A stretch of 64,000 nt of DNA from Stenotrophomonas sp. SAU14A_NAIMI4_8. GTDB taxonomy: Bacteria; Pseudomonadota; Gammaproteobacteria; Xanthomonadales; Xanthomonadaceae. The notes under the pieces are model-generated. The model ran no database searches. It saw nothing but the letters and a program-made list of their open reading frames with translations, and was not told the origin of the DNA. The translations under genes and the position numbers were made by a program. Each line of letters starts with the position of its first letter. The stretch's first letter is position 1. Location: assembly GCF_003086695.1 (NCBI RefSeq), contig NZ_CP025999.1:2149680-2213679 (forward strand), written 5' to 3'. Positions 38,144 to 46,400 of this stretch are shown piece by piece.

Positions 38144-38180
38144 GGTCAGATCCTTTCGCCCAGCGAAAGGCTCTGACCCC
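38144..38180. repeat. GTCAGA-type palindromic repeat
   Basis: A slightly shortened copy, GGTCAGATCCTTTCGC and GCGAAAGGCTCTGACCCC around three bases, lies nine bases past the lipoprotein stop codon. It is in the same orientation as the copy at 37494. Confidence 0.82.
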
Positions 38181-38251
38181 ACGCAGCAAAGCTTCCGTTC
38201 GCGCCGCGACGTATCCTTGGCGGTTCGTTTTTCTTCAACGGAATGACCCCC

Positions 38252-38998
38252 ATGAAAGTTCCCTTCGCACGTACCGCACTTGTCGCTGCGCTGTTTGCTT
38301 CGGCGTGTGCGGCCAATGCAGCCACGACCTCGGTGTCGTTGAGCAAGGCGGCCGACCAGGCCACCTCGATCGAAACGCGCAGCGCCAAGGGCAAGGGCGC
38401 CACGCCGGATCTGTTCACCACGCACTACTACGCGGGCGGTGAGATGATGATGGCGTGGGCCGACCAGCAGGTGCTGGTGCTGTGCAAGAAGTCCGCTTAT
38501 CTGAAACTGCCGGGCATGAAGCCTGCTGCCAGCGAACTGCCGCTGGAGCAGCGACAGATGATCGGCGCACAGGCCATGATGGCCGGCTACACCAGCTATG
38601 CGGCCATTGCCGAGATGGTGGATGGCTCGGTTGCCGTGGCCGACGATGGCAGCGAAGTGCGCCGCCAGGCCGAACGCCCGTGGGCCTACGGCACCGAGCG
38701 CTACGATGTGACCAGCCAGCGCATGCCCAATGGCGCTTTGCGGGTGCGCGCGGTGAAGACCGCCACGGTGAATACGGCCAAGCGCTCCAAGCCGGGTGAT
38801 ACCTTCAGTACGGACGAAGACCAGGACGCACGTCTGAGCGAACTCGGCGCGGTAGGCAGCTGGACCGAAGTCACCTTCCATACCACCCCGCGGCGTGGCG
38901 AGGTCGATCCGGCGTACTCGCTGAAGGGTTGGGTGTCGGTGACCGGTGACAACGCGGCAACCGTGGGCGACGCGCGGCGGATCAACGGCTGCGAGTGA
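38252..38998 (+). CDS. Exported hypothetical protein
   Basis: The protein has 248 residues with a signal peptide ending near AANA. I do not recognise the family. It is polar and rich in Ala, Met and charged residues (YAGGEMMMAWADQQVLVLCK, AEMVDGSVAVADDGSEVRRQ). Two cysteines remain after processing, one close to the C-terminus (INGCE). It lies between GTCAGA repeats on both sides. GGAATG before the ATG may serve as ribosome-binding site. Confidence 0.7.
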   Translation: MKVPFARTALVAALFASACAANAATTSVSLSKAADQATSIETRSAKGKGATPDLFTTHYYAGGEMMMAWADQQVLVLCKKSAYLKLPGMKPAASELPLEQRQMIGAQAMMAGYTSYAAIAEMVDGSVAVADDGSEVRRQAERPWAYGTERYDVTSQRMPNGALRVRAVKTATVNTAKRSKPGDTFSTDEDQDARLSELGAVGSWTEVTFHTTPRRGEVDPAYSLKGWVSVTGDNAATVGDARRINGCE

Positions 38999-39010
38999 CC
39001 GGCCGTTGCT

Positions 39011-39100
39011 GGGGTCAGAGCCCTTGGCGTGGCCAAGGGATCTGACCCCGCACCTCCGCCCGGGGTCGGATCCTTTCGCAAAGCGAAAGGCTCTGAACCC
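39011..39100. repeat. Two GTCAGA-type palindromes in opposite orientation
   Basis: The copy at 39011-39049 (GAGCCC arm first) and the copy at 39062-39100 (GATCC arm first) are 12 bases apart and face opposite ways by their mismatch polarity. The pair ends the 38252 gene region. Confidence 0.85.
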
Positions 39101-39139
39101 ATTACACCTCATTGTTCCATTGGCGTGTGCAATAGCCCC

Positions 39140-39167
39140 TTGCGCGCCAGATTGGCAGGTCTAGAAT
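39140..39167 (+). promoter_or_regulatory. Promoter of the EF-G paralogue leader
   Basis: TTGCGC (39140-39145), 16 bases, TAGAAT (39162-39167). The predicted start is about 39174, immediately before the ATG of a 29-codon ORF. Confidence 0.6.
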
Positions 39168-39174
39168 GCGCTGC

Positions 39175-39264
39175 ATGAACCGGATGCCGCTCCTGAAGTT
39201 TTTCACCCTGACCCGCGCAAGCGCGGAACGGGCGTATCTGCCTGGAGTGCCACGAAGCCGTTGA
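39175..39264 (+). CDS. Predicted leaderless leader peptide, 29 residues
   Basis: The ORF begins MNRMPLLKFF and ends VPRSR, then TGA. It starts seven bases after a good -10 box, so its mRNA would be leaderless. The stop codon lies in a small hairpin (AGCCG-TTGATA-CGGCT, 39256-39271), and an intrinsic terminator follows 25 bases after the stop. The layout is that of an attenuation leader for the EF-G paralogue, or of an independent small RNA. Coding potential is not proven. Confidence 0.45.
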   Translation: MNRMPLLKFFTLTRASAERAYLPGVPRSR

Positions 39265-39288
39265 TACGGCTATCGTTGGACCATCCAC

Positions 39289-39314
39289 AGAGCGCCCTTC
39301 GGGGCGCTCTTTTC
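39289..39314 (+). terminator. Intrinsic terminator in the EF-G paralogue leader
   Basis: GAGCGCC-CTTCGG-GGCGCTC followed by TTTTCG. It lies about 115 bases after the predicted transcription start and 157 bases before the EF-G-like start codon. It would act as an attenuator or as the end of a short RNA. A second mini-ORF (ATG at 39376, nine codons, preceded by AAGGAG) lies between it and the gene. Confidence 0.75.
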
Positions 39315-39470
39315 GTTTCCGCAGTTTCATTTTCAACGCCGCCGGCGCCGCCGGCTCGACCCAAGGAGAACGTGCCATGCACCAGATCGCCGAGACCGAA
39401 CGCTAGCCGCATGCCCTGTCGCCAACCGGGGTGTGCGGCCCCTGAAGTTGGCTTTGCAGGAACCTATCTC

Positions 39471-41507
39471 ATGAACACCCAGACCCTTTCCCGCCGCCGC
39501 AACCTGGGCATCATTGCCCACATCGACGCTGGCAAGACCACGCTGACCGAACGCCTGCTGTGGAAAAGCGGCGAGATCCATCGCGTCGGCGAAGTGCACG
39601 ACGGCAATGCGACCACCGATTTTTCGGCCATCGAGCGCGAGCGTGGCATCACCATCGGCGCCGCCGCCGTGCAGGCGCAGTGGGCGCCGCGCGATCTGCC
39701 GCCGCACCGGCTCACGCTGATCGACACCCCCGGCCATATCGACTTCGCCATTGAAGTGGAACGTTCGCTGCGCGTGCTCGACGGTGCCGTGGCCGTGTTC
39801 TCGGCCGTGGATGGCGTACAGCCGCAGTCGGAAACCGTGTGGCGCCAGGCGCGCCGGCATGGTGTGCCATCCATTGCCTTCGTCAACAAGATGGACCGCG
39901 TGGGTGCCGACTTCGGGCGTGTGCTGGAGCAGATGCAGGACAAGCTGCAGGCGCGGCCGTGGGCGCTGGGTGTACCGCTGGGCAGCGAAAGCGCGTTCAA
40001 CGGCTGGGTGGACCTGGTCGATGAGCGCGTGCTGCAGTGGCACGACGATGGCGCCACCACCGTTTCGGCGTGGGACGATGCCGCGCGCACGCAATGGCAG
40101 GCACATCGCCAGGCCCTGATCGAGGCGGTGGCCGACCACGACGACGCGCTGGCCGATGCCTGGCTGGAAGGCCGCGCCATCGATGCAGCGCTGCTGCGCG
40201 CTGCGCTGCGCCGGGCCACCCTGGCCGGTGCAGGGGTGCCGGTGCTGGCCGGTGCGGCGTTCAAGGACAAGGGCATCGAGACGCTGCTGGACGCGGTGGT
40301 CGATTACCTGCCTTCGCCACTGGATCGCCCCGCGGTTACGGCCGTGAGCGAGCAGGGTGACGTCGTGCTGCCGCCGGACCCGGACGGTCCGCTGGCGGGC
40401 CTGCTGTTCAAGATCACCCACCAGCAGCACGGTGCGCTCAGCTTCGTGCGGCTGTACTCGGGCACCTTGAAGGTGGGCGATGCCGTGGCCAGTTCGCAGC
40501 ACCCGCAGGGGCGGCGCGTCAGCCGCCTGGTACGGGTACAGGCCGACCAGACCCACGACATCGAACAGGCCGTGGCCGGCGACATCGTGGCGGTGCTGGG
40601 CTGGAAAGATGCGGTCAGCGGTGAAACGCTGAGCAGCCGGGCACGGCCGCTGCAACTGGAAAACATCCAGGCGCAGGCACCGGTACTGGCATGGCGGTTG
40701 AGCCCGGCGCGGGCGGCGGACCTGATCCGCATCGCGCAGGGCCTGGCCAGCCTGGCCCAGGAAGACCCGTCGTTCCGTGTGGAAACGGATCGCGACAGTG
40801 GTGAAACCCTGGTCTGGGGCATGGGCGAGCTGCACCTGGAGGTGATGGTCGAGCGCCTGCGCAGCGAATGGAAGGTGGACGTGGGCGTGGGATCGCCGCG
40901 CGTGGCCTACCAGGAAACGCCCATCAAGGCCGTTTCCGGTGTGGTGGGCCGGGTGTCCAAGCAGAACGGCGGGCAGGGTCAATTTGCCCACGTGGTGCTG
41001 GACATTGCGCCGCGCGAAGATGGCGAGGTGGTCTTCAACGACCGCATCGTCGGTGGCGTGGTGCCGCGTGGCTTCATCGCCGCGGTGGAAAAGGGTGTGC
41101 GTGCGGCGCTGTCCGATGGCCCGCAGGGTTACCCCGTGGTGGGTATCGAGGTGACTCTGGTCGATGGCGAAACCCATGCCAAGGACTCCTCGGAACTGGC
41201 CTTCCATCGCGCCGGGCTGGAAGCGGTGCGGGCGGCACTGGCTGGCAGCGGCACCCAGGTGCTGGAGCCGGTAATGGAAGTGACGGTGCATTCGCCGTCG
41301 GCATCGGTGGGCGACGTGGTGGGCGACCTGAATCGCCGCCACGGCCGCATCGCCCGCATCGACGACCAGGACGGTCGCGCCGAGGTGAGTGGCTTTGCGC
41401 CGCTGGCCAACCTGGTGGGGTATACCACCGCGCTGCGCTCGCTCAGCCAGGGGCGGGCCAGCAGCGAGGCGCACCTGCACGGGTATGAGCCGGTGCGCGC
41501 CGCATAG
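39471..41507 (+). CDS. fusA2: Elongation factor G paralogue
   Basis: This translational GTPase has 678 residues with the five EF-G domains. G1 is IAHIDAGKTTLTERLLW, G3 DTPGHIDF, G4 NKMDRVGADF. Domain IV has VAYQETPIKAVSGVVGRVSK-type sequence and the C-terminus carries GEVVGDL-like GDVVGDLNRRHGRI. It is shorter than housekeeping EF-G and stands alone, not in a str operon with rpsL, rpsG and tuf, so it is a second copy. Such paralogues act in ribosome recycling, stress or antibiotic tolerance; which applies here is not clear. CAGGA lies ten bases before the ATG. A leader with a terminator precedes it. Confidence 0.9.
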   Translation: MNTQTLSRRRNLGIIAHIDAGKTTLTERLLWKSGEIHRVGEVHDGNATTDFSAIERERGITIGAAAVQAQWAPRDLPPHRLTLIDTPGHIDFAIEVERSLRVLDGAVAVFSAVDGVQPQSETVWRQARRHGVPSIAFVNKMDRVGADFGRVLEQMQDKLQARPWALGVPLGSESAFNGWVDLVDERVLQWHDDGATTVSAWDDAARTQWQAHRQALIEAVADHDDALADAWLEGRAIDAALLRAALRRATLAGAGVPVLAGAAFKDKGIETLLDAVVDYLPSPLDRPAVTAVSEQGDVVLPPDPDGPLAGLLFKITHQQHGALSFVRLYSGTLKVGDAVASSQHPQGRRVSRLVRVQADQTHDIEQAVAGDIVAVLGWKDAVSGETLSSRARPLQLENIQAQAPVLAWRLSPARAADLIRIAQGLASLAQEDPSFRVETDRDSGETLVWGMGELHLEVMVERLRSEWKVDVGVGSPRVAYQETPIKAVSGVVGRVSKQNGGQGQFAHVVLDIAPREDGEVVFNDRIVGGVVPRGFIAAVEKGVRAALSDGPQGYPVVGIEVTLVDGETHAKDSSELAFHRAGLEAVRAALAGSGTQVLEPVMEVTVHSPSASVGDVVGDLNRRHGRIARIDDQDGRAEVSGFAPLANLVGYTTALRSLSQGRASSEAHLHGYEPVRAA

Positions 41508-41518
41508 CAGGCAAGGCA

Positions 41519-41547
41519 GGGGAGTCCGTTCGCGGGCTCCCCTTTTT
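41519..41547 (+). terminator. Intrinsic terminator of the EF-G paralogue
   Basis: GGGGAGTCCG-TTCG-CGGGCTCCCC, then TTTTT, a ten-pair stem with UUCG loop (one G-U pair) 12 bases past the stop codon. Confidence 0.92.
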
Positions 41548-41550
41548 GTT

Positions 41551-41797
41551 GGCGGCGGATAGGGCGATGGGCGTGCCATCCACGCATGGCGTGGATCTAC
41601 TGCGCCCATCGTGGCATTGCAAGGATGGTCGACACGTCACGTCATCGGCGCGTTGCGCGCGGGGGCGGATGGGGCGATGGGCGTGCCATCCACGCATGGC
41701 GTGGATCTACTGTGCCCATCGGGGCGTTGCACGAATGGTCGACACGTCACGTCATCGGCGCGTTGCGCGCGGCGGTAGATCCACGCCATGCGTGGAT
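41551..41797. repeat. Tandem 110-base duplication carrying SMAG palindromes, plus a third SMAG
   Basis: Bases 41551-41660 are repeated at 41661-41770 with a few substitutions. Each unit holds one reverse GTAGATCCACGCC-class SMAG (41578-41600 and 41688-41710) and the segment GGTCGACACGTCACGTCATC. A forward copy of the same class (41775-41797) follows at the start of what would be a third unit. No gene is seen between 41548 and 41908. Confidence 0.88.
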
Positions 41798-41908
41798 GCG
41801 GGGTCATGCCCGCTGCAACGCAACAAAAGCGCAGAAAAAGCTGGATTAAAGTGATGCCTCACGATAAATTGCGCACCCCCTGTTGAATTACCGCCGATCG
41901 CACCCGCC

Positions 41909-42181
41909 ATGCGTGATGACAATGACCCCGGAACCCTGGAGTTGACCCTGCCGCGCAAACGCGGTCGGCCGCCCAAGTTCGGGTACGCCATGAGCGATGC
42001 ACAGCGGGCGGCGCGCTACCGCGCACGCAGGGCAGGGCAGGCCAACCACGCCGACGTGCGCTCGTGCAGCGACATGGTGCTGCTGGACAAGATCCGCGCG
42101 GCCGTCAGCGCCCGCGACACCGAACTGGCCGGCTTCCTGGTCCACGTTCTGTGGCAGCGCTACCCGCTTCAGTTGAAATAA
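41909..42181 (+). CDS. Small AT-hook-containing protein
   Basis: The product has 90 residues. Near residue 17 it has LPRKRGRPPKFG, a canonical AT-hook core (RGRP flanked by basic residues) that binds the minor groove of AT-rich DNA. A basic helix (AQRAARYRARRAGQ) follows, and a C-terminal amphipathic helix (LLDKIRAAVSARDTELAGFL) may allow dimerisation. It is probably a nucleoid-associated or regulatory protein; the target is unknown. Confidence 0.75.
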   Translation: MRDDNDPGTLELTLPRKRGRPPKFGYAMSDAQRAARYRARRAGQANHADVRSCSDMVLLDKIRAAVSARDTELAGFLVHVLWQRYPLQLK

Positions 42182-42291
42182 TTCGTGGTCGGGGTGGTCG
42201 TGGCCACCCAGCTTGTTGATAATGCGGGGTTCAGGTTGTTCCCGCTGGCGCGCCCGGGATGGCAGGCGCGCATGATCGACATGGTTTTACG

Positions 42292-43047
42292 ATGACCACT
42301 ACCAGCGACACCACCACCGAAGCTGCACCGAGCAGCGCGCCCCTGTTCTACACCCGTCCGGTGCCGCTGCAGGCCGACAAGCATGCCGACGTGCGGATCC
42401 TGCCGGGCAAGCTCGAATTTGCTGCCAGCAGCAACTCCATCCCGCTGGTGCTGGGCGAATTCTCGCTGGCGCTGCACCACTTCCCGATCCTGTTCGCCGG
42501 CCCCACCGCGGTGCCGATGGCGGCGGTGGGCATCACCAACGACAACCTGTTCATCACCGATGGCCTGTGGGCCGATGAGACCTACATCCCGGCCTATCTG
42601 CGCCGTCATCCCTTCATCTTCATCGACACCGGCGAAGGCAACGACTTCCTGCTGGGCATCGACGAAGACAGCGCCCGCATCGCCCGCGGTGGCGAGGAAG
42701 GCCAGCCGCTGTTCGCCGATGGCAAGGCCACCGAGCTGGTGCAGCAGGCGCTGGAATTCTGCGGTCAGTTCACCCGCGAGCACGAGCAGACCCAGGCCTT
42801 CTCCAAGGCGCTGGTGGACAACAACCTGCTGGTGGAGCGCAATGCCAACGTGCGCCTGCCCGATGGCCGCGAATTCAACCTCAACGGCTTCTTCGTGGTG
42901 GATGTCGAGAAGTTCATCGCACTGCCCGACGCGACCGTGGTCGAATGGCACCGCAGCGGCTGGCTGGCACTGATCCACCAGCACCTGATGTCGCTGGGCC
43001 GCTTCAACGACCTGACCCGTCGCCAGATCGCGCGCAGCGCCGCCTGA
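42292..43047 (+). CDS. SapC family protein
   Basis: The 251-residue soluble protein matches the SapC family first seen in Campylobacter S-layer loci: PVPLQADKHADVRIL, then FAAASNSIPLVLGEF-like (NSIPLVLGEFSLALHHFPIL), and TYIPAYLRRHPFIF with GFFVVDVEKFIALPD near the end. The biochemical role is unknown. In xanthomonads such genes often sit near TonB-dependent receptors and tryptophan halogenase-like genes, and here one such receptor lies 3 kb away. The ATG at 42292 is used; no strong ribosome-binding site is visible. GATAAT at about 42216 may be the -10 box. Confidence 0.85.
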   Translation: MTTTSDTTTEAAPSSAPLFYTRPVPLQADKHADVRILPGKLEFAASSNSIPLVLGEFSLALHHFPILFAGPTAVPMAAVGITNDNLFITDGLWADETYIPAYLRRHPFIFIDTGEGNDFLLGIDEDSARIARGGEEGQPLFADGKATELVQQALEFCGQFTREHEQTQAFSKALVDNNLLVERNANVRLPDGREFNLNGFFVVDVEKFIALPDATVVEWHRSGWLALIHQHLMSLGRFNDLTRRQIARSAA

Positions 43048-43048
43048 T

Positions 43049-45388
43049 TCAGGGCAGCTGCACGGCCCCGGCAATACCGGGGCCGTGCACGATGCGCAGT
43101 TGATCGACCAGATGCACCGCAGCGCCCCAATCGGGCGAGCGCTCGCGCCCGTGCTGGGCCAGCGTTGCGGCCATCGCCGCCAGTTCGTGCAGGCCCTGCA
43201 TCTGCAACGCGCCATGCAGCCGGTGCGCATGGTGCGCCAGCGCAACGAAATCGTGAGCCTGCGCCGCACGTTCGGCTGCCGCATGTTCGCGCCGAAGATC
43301 CTCGGCCATCTCTGCCGCCAGTGTGACCCTGTCGTGCATGGCAGGCTCGGCGGCTGCATCGCAATGACCCAGGGCCTGCAGCAACGCATCCAGCTGCAGG
43401 GGCTTGCTCAGTACACCATCGAAGCCGGCCTGCAGGCAGCGCTGCTGGTGCGCGGCCCCGGTGTGGGCCGACAGCGCCAGGATCTGCGTGGTGCCACCTT
43501 CGGCCGTGCTGGCTTGGCGCAGCTGCGGCGCCAACGCATAGCCATTGCTGTGCCCCAGTTCGATATCCAGCAGGATCACCGCGTGCTGCGCGCTCGCCTG
43601 GCGCAGCAGTGCCGCACCGGCGCTGGAGACTTCATGCACGTCCGCACCGTGCCTGCGAAGCTGCGCGGCCAGTACACGGCGCGACAGCGTGTGGTCTTCC
43701 ACCAGCAGCATATCCAGCCCTGCCAGCAGCGGCGTGGCCGCGGCCGTAGGCGCGGCCGGTGCCTGGGCATCCGGCAACGGGATGACCGTGACCGGCAGGC
43801 GCAGGCTGAAGCGACTGCCGCGGCCCTGCACACTGTGCGCGTCCAGCGTACCGCCCATCGATGCTGCCAGCTCGCGGCAGATCGACAGCCCCAGGCCACT
43901 GCCGCCGCGCGCCTGTCCCTCGTCGCCGGGCTGGAAGGGCTGGAACAGCACCGCCATCTGCGCCGGCGCGATACCGATGCCGCTATCGATGACATCCACC
44001 AGCAACTGTGGCGCGTCTGCATCTGCGCGCAACTGCATGCGCAGCTCGATGCCGCCGGCATCGGTGAACTTGATGGCGTTGCCCAGCAGGTTGTCCAGCA
44101 ACTGCCGCAGGCAGTCCGGGTCCAGTTGCAGCCCCGGCAGCGGCTGTGGCGATACGTCCAGATGCAGAGTCAGTCCCTTGCGCTGGGCTTCGGGGGTGAT
44201 GGCGTCCAGCGCCTGGGTTGCGATGTCGGCGGCGTCGCAGGGGCGGGGGCTGGGCTGGAACGTGCCGGCCGCCAGACGCGAGAAATCCAGTGCGCGATTC
44301 AGTCGCGCGCGCAGCTCCAGCGTCGCGCGATTGGCGGCGCTCACCAGATCGCGCGCACTGGCGGGCAGTTGCAACTGCCGCAGCAGATCCAGTGCCGACA
44401 TCACCAGGTGCGCCGAATTGCGCACCTCGTGACTGAGCATGCCCACCGCACGCGCCTGCGACTGCGAGCGCTGGCGCCAACGTCCTGCCAGCCGGCGACG
44501 CAGCCACAACCCGCCCACGGCCAGCGCGACCAGCGGCAGCAGTGACGACGAACCGCGCATGCCCGCCTGCGCCAATGCGTCGGCAATCGAACGGGGCAGG
44601 GTCTGCACCGCCCAGCGATGGCCCAGCGCGGCGTGTTCTTCCAGGCTGATCCTGTCCAGGCCCTGTTCGACCCGATCCAGCAGCGCCCGCTGGTCAGCGT
44701 GGGCCAGCAGGTGCAGCTGTTGCGGAAATCCCGAGCGGATCGGCTGCAGTTTCAGGCCCTCGCTGAAATGCCGTCGCAGGATCGGGCGCAGCGAGGCTTC
44801 CATGCCGATGGCCGCGTCAGCCGCACCGGCCTCCACCGCGGCCAGCGCGGCGTAGACATTCGGTACCGGCAGCACCCGGACATCACCGGCGTGCTGTGCC
44901 AGCCAGCCGGGGTAGGCGCCACCCTGCACGGCGGCCAGCACCACCGCATCCAGCCCATCGGCATCGCGCGGCAGGCGCGTTCCGTTGCGCCCGGCCAGCG
45001 CCGTCGTTGCGCCGGGGAAGCTGCGCCGACCGGTCTGCAATGCGCAGGAGGTGGCGTGATCGAGCGCGCTGCCCTGCACCAGGATCAGGTCGGCCTCGCG
45101 GCTGCACAGGGCCAGCAGGGCCTCGCGCAGGCTGTCATAGGGCGTATCGGCGAAGGTCAGCCCGGAGTGGCGCTCCACCAGCTCGGCATAGCCGTGGGCG
45201 ATGGTCGGCAGCACTGGGCGACTGCCCGGGGCGTCAGGGAAGGGGCGCAGGGTCGGGTAGGTGGCCACGCGCACCTGGCGACCATCGCCCCATTGCCACA
45301 GATTCGTATCGCCGGCGGAGGCGCAGGGCAGCAGGGTCAGTGCGGCCACCATTGCCACGTTGCGCCAAGGGGTGGGCGTGCAGCTCAT
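43049..45388 (-). CDS. BvgS-like hybrid sensor kinase (SBP-HisKA-HATPase-REC-Hpt)
   Basis: This sensor has 779 residues. A signal sequence is followed by a periplasmic solute-binding-like domain (about 40-285), one hydrophobic segment (about 293-310), HisKA with SHEVRNSAHLVMSALDLL, HATPase (NLLGNAIKFTDAGG, DSGIGIAPAQ, GSGLGLSICRELAASMGG), a receiver with VILLDIELG, and a C-terminal Hpt domain with AHRLHGAL. It is thus a complete phosphorelay sensor, like BvgS/EvgS. Its start overlaps the stop of the LuxR-type regulator gene by ATGA. The last codons form one arm-pair of a perfect 13-base hairpin. Confidence 0.9.
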   Translation of the reverse strand: MSCTPTPWRNVAMVAALTLLPCASAGDTNLWQWGDGRQVRVATYPTLRPFPDAPGSRPVLPTIAHGYAELVERHSGLTFADTPYDSLREALLALCSREADLILVQGSALDHATSCALQTGRRSFPGATTALAGRNGTRLPRDADGLDAVVLAAVQGGAYPGWLAQHAGDVRVLPVPNVYAALAAVEAGAADAAIGMEASLRPILRRHFSEGLKLQPIRSGFPQQLHLLAHADQRALLDRVEQGLDRISLEEHAALGHRWAVQTLPRSIADALAQAGMRGSSSLLPLVALAVGGLWLRRRLAGRWRQRSQSQARAVGMLSHEVRNSAHLVMSALDLLRQLQLPASARDLVSAANRATLELRARLNRALDFSRLAAGTFQPSPRPCDAADIATQALDAITPEAQRKGLTLHLDVSPQPLPGLQLDPDCLRQLLDNLLGNAIKFTDAGGIELRMQLRADADAPQLLVDVIDSGIGIAPAQMAVLFQPFQPGDEGQARGGSGLGLSICRELAASMGGTLDAHSVQGRGSRFSLRLPVTVIPLPDAQAPAAPTAAATPLLAGLDMLLVEDHTLSRRVLAAQLRRHGADVHEVSSAGAALLRQASAQHAVILLDIELGHSNGYALAPQLRQASTAEGGTTQILALSAHTGAAHQQRCLQAGFDGVLSKPLQLDALLQALGHCDAAAEPAMHDRVTLAAEMAEDLRREHAAAERAAQAHDFVALAHHAHRLHGALQMQGLHELAAMAATLAQHGRERSPDWGAAVHLVDQLRIVHGPGIAGAVQLP
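43059..43089. terminator. Perfect 13-pair hairpin inside the end of the hybrid kinase gene
   Basis: TGCACGGCCCCGG-CAATA-CCGGGGCCGTGCA lies 11 bases past the SapC stop codon and codes for the last residues of the converging kinase. It has no U tract. It could end sapC transcripts or protect both mRNA ends. Confidence 0.6.
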
Positions 45389-46011
45389 AAGGCCTCCAGT
45401 TCGCGGCGCATGGCAAAGATCTCTGCGTCGTTGCGCAGCCCCAGCTTGCGCAGCGCCGCGACTTTCTGGGTGCTGATGGTCTTGACGCTGCGGTGCCGGT
45501 GCTGCGCGATCTGCGAAACGGTGTAGCCCGCCAGCAGCAGGCGCATCACTTCGCGTTCGTTGCGACTCAACTCATCCTGGCCCGGCAGCCGCCGACACGC
45601 GGCGGGAATGCGATACAGCCCCTGCGAGACGCGCACCACGGCGTCGGCCAGTTCGCTTAGCGGCTCGGATTTGCCGACATAGCCATTGATGCCGGCCGCC
45701 AGCAGGTGGCTGATCGCCGCGGCAGAGGCCTGCCCGGCAAACGCGAGCAACGGGGTGCGGGGTGCGTGCTCGCGCAGATGTTCCACCAGCGCCGTACCGC
45801 TCAGATCGCCGGGCGCCAGGCTGAGGTCGATGATGCCCACGTCTACCCGCTCCTGCTGCAGCGTCCGTGCAAAACACGCGCTGGCGGAGTGGCTGGCCAC
45901 GATCTGGAAGCGGAAGTCTGCCCCCAGGTGGAGTGCGGTGCCGCGACGGACCACATCGTGGTCGTCCAGTAGTGCCAGACGCAGGCGGCGCGGTGCAGGG
46001 AATCCGTTCAT
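45385..46011 (-). CDS. LuxR/FixJ-type response regulator
   Basis: The protein has 208 residues: an N-terminal receiver (about 8-125; acidic LLDDHDVV, phospho-acceptor in GIIDLSL, Lys in GYVGKSEPL) and a C-terminal LuxR helix-turn-helix (LSRNEREVMRLLLAGYTVSQ, then SVKTISTQKVAALRKLGL). It is the presumed output partner of the overlapping hybrid kinase, as in BvgAS or RcsCB-type systems. It is transcribed away from the TonB-dependent receptor gene, which is a possible target. Confidence 0.92.
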   Translation of the reverse strand: MNGFPAPRRLRLALLDDHDVVRRGTALHLGADFRFQIVASHSASACFARTLQQERVDVGIIDLSLAPGDLSGTALVEHLREHAPRTPLLAFAGQASAAAISHLLAAGINGYVGKSEPLSELADAVVRVSQGLYRIPAACRRLPGQDELSRNEREVMRLLLAGYTVSQIAQHRHRSVKTISTQKVAALRKLGLRNDAEIFAMRRELEAL

Positions 46012-46400
46012 GCGCGGGAGGTGATCGGCGCCGCTGGGGCGTGGCGCCCATTCTGGCGCTGCACGTCACGCCAGCCTCGAATTCGTTCGAATTTTACGAT
46101 TATTCCTATTTGTTGCAGCGCGTCGCTTTTAACCCAAGCGCTGCGGAGGCGTATGCGTTGCGTTGGGGTTTCGGCCATGAAGGTGCCGCGCGCCCGGCAC
46201 ATTATCGTGACGCGTCACGGCGGAGCGAGCGGGCGCATGCGAGGGTAGGGCAGAGACCTGCCTATCGCCATCGGCCAATAGCAGATAACCACTGGGCATT
46301 TCTGCATTGGGGCGCGAGCGGGGTTAATGAATGTGCAATGTCTGGCGCGTCGGTTGCGGCGCGTGGGCAGCGCTTCCCCCACTACCCGTACCGAAACACG
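46012..46400. promoter_or_regulatory. Divergent control region between the response regulator and the receptor gene
   Basis: No gene is supported in this stretch. Bases 46075-46130 are notably AT-rich, with a CGAATTCGTTCGAATT partial palindrome (46078-46093) and several -10-like hexamers (TACGAT, TATTCC), so promoters for both directions probably lie here. I cannot assign the exact boxes. Confidence 0.45.

Noticed and set aside
39376..39405. Nine-codon ORF with a good AAGGAG site upstream of the EF-G paralogue
   Set aside because: It is too short to call as a gene. It is mentioned only as a possible part of the leader control.
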